Shown piece by piece: positions 37,901 through 50,166 of a stretch of 60,000 nt of DNA. Every line of letters begins with the position of its first letter. The stretch's first letter is position 1. A program made the position numbers and the translations under genes. A model generated the notes under the pieces. It had not been told where the DNA came from, did no database searches, and saw nothing but the letters and a program-made list of their open reading frames with translations. The stretch comes from Nymphaea colorata (taxonomy: Eukaryota; Streptophyta; Magnoliopsida; Nymphaeales; Nymphaeaceae): assembly GCF_008831285.2 (NCBI RefSeq), contig NC_045146.1, positions 18,533,149 to 18,593,148 on the forward strand, read 5' to 3'.

Positions 37901-40900
37901 GCTGGCCGTTGGAGGCCCCTTTGACGTTTGGTAACTCCATTTTGTTGTGAACTTCTAGGACAGGATTTTGATGGATAATTTTATTGTCTTAAAAATACTT
38001 TTGAAATACTTTATATTTGATTTAATTTGATTGCAAACTAGCTCATGCAATTTCTTAAACATGTAATATTTTCATATTTGAGGCTAAGAAAATATGGCCC
38101 CGGTATACCTAGAGTGGTTATCAATGAATATCACATAATATGTAAATCCTCCCTTTGGTATGACCAGAGATGGTTCCAGTGCATCTAAATGTACTAAATC
38201 AAAAGTTGCATGCAAAACCGAAGATCTTGCTCTTTCCTTTTTCTTGCAATGATACAATCTTTACACAAAAACCTTTTCTTTACTAAGTTGCCTAAAAAAG
38301 AGTTCGTTGGAAGTTTATAAATATTAGGAATACCTAATCTTTTAACCCAATGTCTTTTATCGATAACTTTGACAAGATTACAAGAAACTTGTGTCAGAAT
38401 TTCTAAATAGTTTATATAGTAAATGTCTCCTTTTTATGGCCTTCTGCAATAAGTTCCCTTGGCTGGTGATTACACCCACAATCTGAAATTTGAGGAACTG
38501 ATAAGAGATTTTAAATTTAGTCTTTTGGAATATCTTCAATGTTGGGAATAGCAAAATTATTGTTTTTCTTGTGACTTGTACTTTTGATTATTAAAGAAGT
38601 TCCATCAGTAACAGACCTTAGTTAATAATGGTTTTTTCTTACATTGGGGTAAATATATTTTCATTGGGAGTCGTATAGAAGAAACTCCAGAGTCAGGTAT
38701 GGAAGATGACATAACAAGAAGAAAAGCTATTGATATAGCTCTTGAAGATATGGCTGTTTCAGGAGTAAATGAGGATTTCCTAATCATTGGCGAGCTTCTG
38801 CTAATTGGTTAAAGAGGCATCATCTTTCTTTTTGCTTGTTTCTTCTTTCTTGTCATCATTCTCCACGAAAGGCACTTTTCTCTTGAACTTCAGACAATTT
38901 AGTTTTTTATCTCCTTGTTCATAAAAAAATGATGGATCATGGATGGTGTTTCTTCTTTCTCCTTTTTGGTCTTCATCTTTGCATAGTTGCAGGCCCTTGA
39001 CGTGGAAAGAACTTCACTTGTCTTTACCATGCCAAGTGAGTTTTTTTTCCTTGGCACACTCAAGCAAGGGCCTCGTTGGTTGAACACATTGGAATGATTG
39101 AAGCTCATGTTTAAAGTTTAAACCAAGTCACATGAGTACTTAGGTCCACTGTACCTGTGTCGCCGTACCTGCACCCAAAATGGGTAGTTGGACACATTTG
39201 GTTACTCTTTAAATTGAAGTTGACCCCAACTGTTCAATTTCACCTGATTTAATTTTTTTCAACTCAGTTTTCATTCCGTTTTTAGACTGATTGTTCATTA
39301 TCATGCAATGTTTTTATGTATATCACTTGTTTATTTAAATGTTGCTTTCTTTTTGATTTTTTTGGTGTTATTTTGCATATATAATTATATATATTGTACT
39401 CCCATACCCACATTTTCAAAAATTGACGTGTTCGTACTGTTATCTCTGTACCCGAATTGTACCCATGCCCATGTGATTTAGGTTTAAACTCAGCCTTTTA
39501 TACCAAAAGTAATATATGAAGTTTTCTCTCATTTACTTTTCCCTCGATTCAGTGGCCACACCTTTAGGTTCTAAGAACGCTAGTTCATTTCTAAGGGATG
39601 AAGGAGCTTCATGGCAATCCCTGGCACTCTTATTGTCGTGTTTTGTTGGTCTTATTTAGTAGAGGAAGGAGATAAGATTCTTACTGAGGTTGAAGATAAT
39701 AAGACTGCTGGTCTGGAAGAAATCTATACTTCTGAGGATGCACTACTCGAAGTCTCATTACTTGCTTTAGTAGGAGATAATTTTTCTTAACTAATGAGGA
39801 CGGAAGGGAAAGTAAAGGGCACCCAGTGAAAATATTGATGGACGCTGGCTTTATACATAATTTTGTGGGAGACCTGATTGCCACGCAATGTGGCTGCACC
39901 ATTTTGCTGCAGCCTAGATTCTAGTTAATGGTCACTGATGGGAGCTCATTACAATGTAAAGGGGGTGCCCGAAGGAAATTGTGGATATCCAAGTACAAAA
40001 GTTCGAGGTGGAATTATGCCCTTTGGCAATGAAAGGGGCTGATGTTATATTGAACATGCAATGGCTGCAGAAATTGGGCAACGTCGAATGGGATTTTGTT
40101 ACCATGACCATGAATTTCAAGGGGGCAGTAGGTATGGGAAGCATACAGGCCAGCCACCATGCCATCAACCACCCCTGGGAAGGAGTGCAGTCCACTGAAG
40201 TGAAGGACAGTAACCCAGGCACAAGTGGAGACATTGCAGCTGGTGGAGCTAACTTGGAGCTCAGCTGAATTCCTGACAACCCCACTATGGGGATAATTCT
40301 TTATACAGCCATGTTTTCTTTGTGCATACCTTGAGAACAGGGTGTTGGTTTAAAGGGAGGGGTAATGGTAGGAATTTGGGTGAAAAATTAGTAGGTTAAG
40401 TGTAAATATCAGAAAAGGATATTGTTATTGTTGAACAGAAAAAGTATAGGGAACACAAAAAGGTAACGTGGAAAACCCTCAACACGAGGAAAAGACCACG
40501 ATATTAGGAGATGATTCCGGCACTCACCTGCTGCCGGGCCCCTCTCTTAATTCTCATTCAACTTCAAATTAGGGTTACACAGGTTACTTAAATAGGATCC
40601 AACATGGACTGCCCCTTTAGAATGGTTCGGATCGGATCCAGACCTGGACCCATTCATACATAACACGTCAGCAGTTCTGAATTATGATGTTGCAAGTTCA
40701 ATTGGGTCTAATGCTACACCGACCCACTTTAGTCAGCTACACTTTATAAGGCTGTTGTTATTAGTGAGATGATGGTTTTTAATGAGAAGAAATTAGGGTT
40801 GTTGTAATCCTGAGTGAGAAGCTAGGTTGTCTCTCTCCTTATTGCCTGGTTAACCCTCATTATACATGTATTTGAGGTAGTTGAAGCTATCACTAAGTAA

Positions 40901-43900
40901 CACGAACTCTTCAAAAAGGTTGGCACACCTGAGTCGTGTTGTGTGCTCCTCGGGTGCAGCCAGCCCCGTATCATACAATACATACAACACTGGCTGCACC
41001 CGAGGTGCACACAACATGACTCGGGTGTGCCAACCTTCATACGATACGTATTGTCGCGTTTCAAAAATGCGATATGATACACCACATGTATCGTAAACAG
41101 GTGGTGTATTCTGTCTGTATCGCACGTATCATACGATACAGACACCGTATCGTATGATACAGTTACGATACGTTACGGTACGTTGATTTTTTATGATTTT
41201 TTGATTTTTTTTATTTTTTCTGATTAATTTTTTTTTTTAATATGATACAGTTATGATACGTTATGACATTTTACGATACAATGTGTCTTAAAGCCATGCT
41301 TTCTTCCATTGAGTCATTAATAAAATCTTTGTTTGTTAATCATTAATTGCTAGTTGTTACTAGTGGACAATTTTGTAACTAGCTTATTGTTTGTAGACCA
41401 TTCTATATATATATATATATATATCCACATCTGCACCATCACCTGCACCCCACTCCTGTGTGACATAGGGCAGGGGAAGCAAATGTCTTCTATGGTGGCT
41501 TTCTTTGAAAATGTAGAAATAGTAAAAGCGAGAAGAACACAGATGTAACGTAGAAAATCCTCAATGACAGGGAGAAAAACCACGGGTGAGGAGGTCTGGT
41601 GCCCACTAGCCGCCAGACTCTCTCTCTCTTAAAACTTCATTCACACTATAAATTAAGGTTACAAGTCTTTAAGTAAGGCCCAACAAGGGACCCATCTTTA
41701 CATGCTTCAACACTCCCCCTCAAGTTAGGCATACATATCAAACATGCTCAACTTGGATACATTTCTCTCAAAAGAAGTTGAAGATAGAGCTTTAGTCATA
41801 ACATCAGCAGTTTGGTCTTCAAACTTCATGTAAGGTAAGATTAACTCTTTAACATCAATCATCTCACGGATAAAGTGGCGATCAATCTCAACATGCTTTG
41901 TTCTGTCATGTAGTACAGGGTTATTGGCTAGGTTGATTGCAGACTTGTTGTCACAATACATCTTCATAGGTCCTCCAATCTCTATCCCGATATCAGCTAG
42001 AGCTAGCAATATTTTCAGCCACATAGCAATAGCTTTATACACACACATCTTGCCTCTTGCTTCTTCAGATAACAAGGTTTCCTTTCAAGTAGACACAGTA
42101 CTCTAAGGTAGACCTTCTAGTATCAGCACAACCTGTCCAGTCAGCATCGCAATACCCTTCGATCTCTTTCACATATAAGAGCCCCTTACCAGGATTCCTC
42201 TTCAAATAACACAATATTCTGTCCACAACCTTCAAGTGTGCATCAGTCGGGGCATGCATGAATTGACTCAGTACATTCACAGCAAAAGTGATATCTGGTC
42301 GAGTGAGGGTAAGATAAATCAACTTTCTAACAAGACGTTGATATTTTCCTTTGGCTTCTTCACAGAGCAACTCCCCATCTCTAAGGATCAACTTGTGCCC
42401 AACATCAAGAGGAGTAAAAGCTGGTCTACACCCCAGCTTACCGGTTTCCTCCAATAGATCTAGTGTGTATTTCCGTTGATTTAACACAAGGCCGGTACTG
42501 GACCTAGCAATCTCAATACCAAGAAAGTACCTCAGTTTACCAAGATCCTTGAGATCAAATTCGACAGCCAGTAACACTTTTAGCTTTGTGATTTCATCCT
42601 CATCATCACTTGTAACAATCATGTCATCCACATAAACAAGTAACAAAGTGACTTTCCCTTCTTTCCTCTTCACAAACAGAGTGTGGTCTCCATACCCTTG
42701 ATTGTAGCCATAATGTTGCATTACTCGTCTGAGTCGTTCGAACCATTCTCTGGGCGATTGCTTGAGGCCATATAAAGCCTTTTTTAGTTTACAACATTTT
42801 TTTGGTTCTTCATATCCTGAGGGGCATACGCATATACACCTCCTTTTTGAGATCGCAATTGAAATGCATTCTTAACATCCAGTTGGTACATCCTCCACTC
42901 CTTCATCACAGCTAGGGAAATAACAACTCTAACCAATGTTATAAAAGACGTAGCGTATCGCGTATTGGTCGGGCCGACCTATACGTCGTATCGTAACGTA
43001 TCGTAAACGTAGCGTAACGTATCGTAATATTATTTTTTTAATTTTAAAAAATATTTAAAAATCAGAAAAAATAGACAAAAATTCTCAAAAATCTGAAAAC
43101 AATGAACAAAAAATCAGAAATCAAGAAAAATAAAAAATGTATTCAAATATGAAAAAGATCATCATACATAAGGAACATTCATGTGTATACTATCAACAAC
43201 ACATTCAAAAATAAGAAATCAAATATTCAAATTAACATAATAAGCATCTATCACAATTTTAAACTTGAAAATTTTATAAAATTTGAGGACTTAGAGTCTT
43301 AAGTCTTGGAGTTTTAGGACTTAGATTACATCAGAATTTTATAAGTTCAAACATACAGTTATCATATTTCATGATTCAACGATGCTATCTCCCAAATCGA
43401 TGAATCATCGGTTAATTTCTATGAAAATACGCAAAATTTCTCCCTCCTATGTCTATTGGAGTCTTTAAATACAAGAAGAGAGAGAAGAATGAGTGTTTAA
43501 ACTTTTAAAAAATAAAGAATTTTATGTTTTCTCCCGTATCGTACGATACGGCCGATACGCACGCGTATCGTGTATTGAACACGTATCGTATAGGTTTCTT
43601 CGACCTATACGATACGGATAACATTGACTCTAACTGTCTTCATTTTCGCAACTGAAGTAAAGGTCTTCAAGAAATCAATCCCATATTTCTGACTAAACCC
43701 CTTGGCCACAAGACGAACTTTGTATCTTTCAACACTTCCATCTGGTTTGTATTTGATGGTGTAGACCCACTTGGATCCAACCAAGTGAGCTGCCTCAGGG
43801 ATCTTTACAACTTCCCATGTCATGGTTTCTTCTCAGGGCTTTCATTTCTTCTTGCATCGCATCAGCCCACTTGGAATCACCTTGAGCTTCAGCAACAGTC

Positions 43901-46900
43901 CTGGGAATCACAACCAAAGAAAGAGAAGATACAAAACACTTGTAATCCTTGCTCAGTCTAGAATAAGATATGAAATTACCAATAGGGTGTGACCTGACAC
44001 CATTTCTAAGAGCAATGGGTAAATCTTCACTTTTAGCCTCTGCCTGAGTACCTTCAACTGACATCTCTTGGGCACGACTTGGGTCATCCAGGGAAGGAGT
44101 AGCATTAGGATTTGGAGTAGGATTTTTGTCACCAGAGGGCATTGTTTCGTCAACTTCATTAGTGGGTCTTGCCGCAGGCGACTTTCGCCTAGAGTAAACC
44201 TGCCCAAACAAATGGTCATGTCCCTCCTTATCCACAGTTGAACATCCATCATCCTCATTGTGCTCTAGAGGGTTAGTAACCTCAATCTCTTCCTTCTTGT
44301 ATTCCAAAAAATCTGTAAACTGAATCTCTTGATTGGGAGAATACTATTCTCTCATTGTAGACCTCTCCCCCTAAAGAGAATTCTCACCAAAATATGAAGC
44401 ATGTTTCAGGAAGGTGACATCTTTGGTAACATAGGCACGACCTGTGGAAGGGTCTCGACACTTATATTCTTTTTGAGTGGGGGAATAACCTAGAAAAACG
44501 TCCTTAACCGACCTAGGATCAAACTTTTTAATATTAGGACTGTGATTGTGAATAAAACAAACACATCCAAAAACTCTAGGTGGAAGAGAGAAAGGTTCAT
44601 GACTCCTCGGTAACATAGACTGAGGCGTCTGCCCATTCAACACACGACTAGGCATACGGTTAATTAGATACGCACTGGTCAACACAGCATCCCCCCAATA
44701 TTTTTTTGGAACATGACATTGAAAAAGAAGTGTTCGAGTCATATTCAATAATTGGCGATTCTTTCGTTCAGCAACTCCGTTTTGAGGAGGAGTATAACTA
44801 CAAGAAGTCTCATGAACAATTTCCCTTTTTCGAAAGAAGCTATCAACAGACTGACACGTATACTCACGAGCATTGTCAGACCCAAAGGTCTTAACAGATG
44901 CTCCATATTGAGTTTCCACATAAGCAATGAAAGTCTCTATGACAGTAGGAACTTCACTACGGTCTTTCAGCAAATAAACAATGGTGTTACGAGAACAATC
45001 ATCTATAAAGGTGATAAAATACTGAAAACCATGACAAGAAGGAATTCCCAAAGGCCCCCACACATCAGAGTGAATCATGGCAAACACCTCGTTAGAACGA
45101 TGGATAGACACAGAGTATGAAGCCCTAACATGTTTGGCCAGGTGACAAACATCACAAGACACCATAGTCATATCTAACCTGGAACACAGATCAAGAAATA
45201 ACTGTCTTAGAATTTCAAAAGGAAGGTGTCCAAGGCGCTCATGCCAACGCAGAATTGATTGAAGGGAGTCCTCTCTACTCTTCGTTGTTTTACTGGCGGC
45301 TATCATGAGGGCAGTAGCAGCACACATAGGTAAACGATATAGCTCTTCAGAAAACAAACCAATCCCAATCCTATTTCCTGTCACCAAGTCTTGCAGAATA
45401 CAACGATCAACAAAAAAAATAAGTTCACAATTCAACTCTTTTGTAATCTTGCTAACGGACAAGAGGTTCAATGGAAGATGAGGAACATGTAGAGCATTGT
45501 GGACTAAGAACTTGTTCAAAAGTGAGAGACTCTCTTTTCCAGCCACAGAAATAGAGGATCCATCGGCAAGAGACACCGGTTACTTTCCTGACGAAAGCTT
45601 ATACCCATGAAAGACCTTAGGATCGCTAGTCATGTGGTGGGTAGCACCACTGTCAATAATCCACTCCCCCATATGAGAATCCGCTACCACGTCGGGTTCA
45701 CCAAAGCAAAAAAGGCATAACCAAGAAACAGACACAAAGAAGGAACAACAAACGACAACCGGAAACAGTAGACTGGATGATGCTGGGTGGTGACGCAGGG
45801 AGCTGACAGATCAGTGCGACAGATCTCCACGGACATCACGGGCAGGACGAGAACAACGACAACCGGCACACACCAGATGACGACAAACAGCAAGGGAGGC
45901 CTCAGGCAACAACAACAGAGCACAAAATGGCGGGCGACGGTGAGCGCTGAGCGATGGACGACGCTAGGCGCTGACAGATGCTGAGCGGCGGGGACTTAGG
46001 GGGACTGCAGAGAAGGCGGAGCTGGGCTGCACTGGCGATGGAGCACGACGGGCGTGAGCTGGGCAACGATGCTGGGCTGCAGCCAGAAATCAGCAGCAAG
46101 AGCAGTCAGAATCGGCAGCAACAATGGAAGCGGCGGTGGCAGCGGCGGCGGTGGAATAAGAGTAGCGAGCGATGGAAAGGTCAGGGCCAGAACTTCACGG
46201 CCGATAAAAATTTCCGCAAACTAGTCACGGCTCTGATACCATGTAGAAACAATAAAAGCGAGAAGAACACGAATGTAACGTGGAAAACCCTCAACGAGAG
46301 GGAGAAACCACGGGTGAGGAGGTCTGGTGCCCACTAGTCGCCAGACTCTCTCTCTCTTAAAACTTCATTCACACCAGAAATTAGGGTTACAAATCTTTAA
46401 GTAAGGCCCAACAAGGGCTACAAGCTGGATCGGGTCTGGACCCAGACCCGGTCCCAAGACCCATCTTTACATGCTTCAACAGAAAACACGATCTGTAAAA
46501 ACACACTTCTTTTGTGAGGTTATGTAGGAAAACAACAAGCTTCTTCTGCAGTGATTTTGGCTATATTAGAAAATATGTTTTCTCTTGACAATAAAAATTA
46601 GTTAGTATAATGCTTCAGAACTCAAGGACTTGTTTTGTGCCATTCAATAACCAAAATGAAAAACAGCGAGTTTCTTCTGCAGTGATTTGGCTGTATTAGA
46701 AAATATGTTTTCTCTTGACAATACAAATTGGTTAGGGCAATTCTTCAGAACTGAAGTGCCTTGTTTTGTGCCATTGAAGAGCCAAAAACAAATAAAGTTC
46801 AAGGCAACGCTTCCATGATGCTCTGTAAGCATGTACTTGGCACTTCCAAGGAGCAGTTCCTGGGAAGTTTTGCTTGCATCCTCTTATGGTGCATTAACTG

Positions 46901-49900
46901 ATGAATTCTAAATTTAAACCAGTTGAATGCAAATACATGTATATGCATGATTGCATGAAATGTGACCATTTCAAGCAAATATTGGCTAATGTTTGATCAG
47001 ATTCATACAAATAAAAGAGCTTTGATGATAAACCCGTGTAAGTAGAGTTGATCTGGTGACCCTAGAGATGTAGGATATAACCTTGTTAAGAAAATGCATT
47101 TCTACTGATTGATCATGTGCGTACGACTAAATGAGCTCTGATCATATTTATAAATATATCTGATTCAGTAATACCATCCAGATATTTGTGGCTGAAGATT
47201 ACATGCATCTGTGAGTTGAAGGTTCTAATGTTGCAGGAAGTGTTTTACACGTCAAAGGAGAAGTAGCCTCCATTATTAATGTTTCTAAAGATAGATGTAG
47301 GCCTACAGTAACATATATAGATATATTCCATTTGAAAGTTCATCTAAAAGTTATTTGGTTTACTCTAGTCGACTATTGAGTTTGCTTGGTGCTTCTAGGA
47401 GAGGCTTGTTGGTTCTAGATGTGTTTGCCACAAAATGAATTTCTATTTGATAGTCACTGAATTGGACATTCTTTTCAGAAAGAAGTGTCCACTTAGCATT
47501 TGGTAGCACAAGTGTTTATTCATTTATTTCTTATAATTCAGTCACCTTACATGGGATTAATCATGTTGCCTATTCTGATTGCCTTGATTATAGCTTTTAT
47601 AGTTTGCTGTTGTCTTCAGGTTGCACGACAGGAGTGCTCCATTTTTGTTTCTTCCTTGTTTCATCTTCTTGCTGAATTTGATATGAAGCCACAGGCCATG
47701 GATGCCCAGTCCATTGTTGGTAACCTCAAGGTTGGTTCTTTGATATTTTAAAAACCACGTTAGAGAACCATTGAGAAAGATCCTCGCCGAGGATTACTTA
47801 GAGAGATATTGTTGACTACACTACTAAGAAAAGAAGTTGTTTGTACACCTTGAAATCTTTTAAATTTTTTTGTTTTCATGAATTTGTTTTATTTTCCTTA
47901 TTTGAGTGGTCTCCAGAATTCAGACGTTTTCTAGCTTATGTTTTAACTTTTATTTGTGGCTTAAATGATTAATTGAACCATAGAATAGATGTGCATGTAA
48001 ATTTTAGTAGCATAATAGTTTTATGCACTGGTGCAAATTCATATATAATATTTTAATGATAATGGTCCTATTAGGCATTTTAGTCAATGATAAATCTACG
48101 GCATTGTCGTCCGTTCTTCTGGGAAATTTTCATCCCTAGAAGGTTCCTTTATTACTTCTGCAACAGTGGGTTTCTCTTTCCATGCTTCAGCATCGTAATG
48201 GTCTCCTTGTGTTATTAATACAACGAAAAATGATTTTATTCAGCCTTCTGTCTCAGTTTGCCACTGAATTTGGTTTAAGGTAATGTTATTCGTGTTTGTT
48301 ATTCAAAAACATTTATCTTCTTCAATTGGCTGCTGTTGGAATGTGAACAATGAAAGTGGATGAAGCTGATGAAGTTAAAGAATTTATATTGCTGATGCGC
48401 TAGGAACAATTGTTTTACACTTTCTATGGTATTGTGTTTCTAGCCTGTCCTTTCATGTATTTATTTGTACGAGGCACATTTCTCACTACAGTTTTCTCAG
48501 GTGGATCCTGACTTTTCAAGCAGGACTTTTGTCCTGATTGTTGCTCAAATTCCAAAACCTAGTGAATCATTTTTTACAATATACTTCTTTATCAAAACTT
48601 ACATGAATCGTTCATTAGGAGCATATACTGAAAATTGAGAAAGAAAGATGTAGGTTCTTCAGTAAATTAATTGTTGAATGATTGTGCAATTTCATTATAT
48701 CAAGAACACAAACTTTTGACTTTTCTTACTTTAACAACTTATGAAATTTTAATAAAGTCAAGATTTTGGTCATATAACTGTTAAAAGTTAAAACTATGGA
48801 AATATTTACCATTCCTCACTTTCCATTAGCTTTACCTTTCGGTGGTCAGTTGTTACTATGTTCTCTTCCAAAGCTGAAAGTACTTTTACCTGGTTTTGCA
48901 GATTCTGATTGAAAATTTGCGTCAGCAAATTAATTTCAGTGAGGTATTTTGTCATTAAAAGTAATTGTATTTGATTACAGGCTTATTCTTTATCTCTCTA
49001 CATTCCATATCAAGTATCTATTTGCTTCTTTTCTTTCTCTGCTTTTACGAATCATGAGGGCTGTAATTGCATTGAACAAGTGAACCCTTATACTAGATGA
49101 AAAGTATAGTAGGTGGGTATTGCTAGCAGTTGGTTTTGCACTCACTTCACTAGTATCTTGCTTTGTTATAGGCATCCTCATTAGTTCCAATTTTAAGATC
49201 CTTTCCACAACGGTTTATGATCTTCAAAATCCAATTTTTCTACTGTGCATGATACAGATGAATCTCAAAGGATCCCAATATGAGCTGGTGCCCTGCCGAA
49301 CTGATCAATCTGGCAACACATTTCCTCTGCAGATCTCATCACATCAGGTTGGTATAAACCATTCAATTAAAATATGTCCCATTCAATTAAAATATGTCCA
49401 TGTCTTTTTTTTTTATTATTATAATAGATTGTGATGTTTCAGAGCAGTGGTCTTGATATGGTACCTCAACAAATGTACTCTCAACCACAAACATCAACAC
49501 CTTCTCTCAGTGCTGTGGCAGCAAGAGACAATGGGGAGAACTCTGGGAACCATCAATATGAACCTGTCTCAATGCATCTTGTTACAAGAAGTCCGACACG
49601 TGATGATCAAGGATCCTCATCTTCTAGAACTGGGTGAGGTTATTTCTTCCTTTTGTTGACACTTCTGAAATGCATATTGGGAGGCAGACGTTAGTGCTTT
49701 TTGATTGCTTGCTTCTCTTTAATATTGCCTTCAATATTCCACATAATTTGACAATCACTTGGTCATTTTTTGATATGGTAGTAGTTCTTCATATGATTTT
49801 CAAGTTTCAACTATGATGAACATGCTTGAAGAGGTCGAAGAAATAATATTTGCTTTCTGTGGGACTTGGTTCTTGAAAGAATTTCTGCAAGTTCTCTGTT

Positions 49901-50131
49901 ATCATCATTTGTGTTTCTCGAGGGACCAGTCAATCAGTCATTTTTTTCTGTTCAACTAAGAAAGTTGTAGTTAAGATCAGTGACACGTGGAAATAGTTGC
50001 CCTTTCATACTGTATCTTCACCTTCGTTGGTACAAGTAAAAGTCACTGTCACAAACATGGGTGCTTGTTTTTTTCTTTCATAAAACCTGGAAAACAGTGC
50101 AAATAAAGGACGGCACATATATAAATAAATA

Positions 50132-50166
<35 letters not shown>

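Larger units (their letters stand above)
41512..46481 (-). mobile_element. Ty1/copia LTR retrotransposon, complete in structure, coding dead
   Basis: The element runs leftward. LTRs at 46242-46481 (5') and 41512-41712 (3') both start TGTTGAAGC and end TTTCTACA on the minus strand. The primer site TGGTATCAGAGCC (46241-46229) abuts the 5' LTR, and the purine tract TTGAGGGGGAG abuts the 3' LTR. The 5-bp target duplication GAAAA sits at 41507-41511 and 46482-46486. Order on the minus strand is protease, integrase, RT, RNase H, as in copia. It is inactive: only about 560 bases lie between primer site and protease with no recognisable gag, there is an in-frame stop after protease, a frame shift in RT, and a 693-bp insertion. 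LTRs differ at roughly 7% of aligned sites by my count plus a 39-bp indel. Confidence 0.9.
36685..47619 (+). other. Intron 7 (10.9 kb), a transposon sink
   Basis: The coiled-coil reading resumes at 47620 in phase, so everything between is intronic. From left to right it holds plain A/T-rich intron (36685-37660), a copia remnant, a TIR element, a gypsy fragment, an LTR-like block, a hairpin, a complete copia with a TIR element inside it, and a 129-bp tandem duplication. From 46790 to 47619 there is plain intron. Confidence 0.8.

Noticed and set aside
41725-45735. Integrated pararetrovirus as source of the YVDD reverse transcriptase
   Set aside because: Domain order protease-integrase-RT-RNase H, LTRs, Met-tRNA primer site and 5-bp TSD identify Ty1/copia; no movement protein or coat motif.
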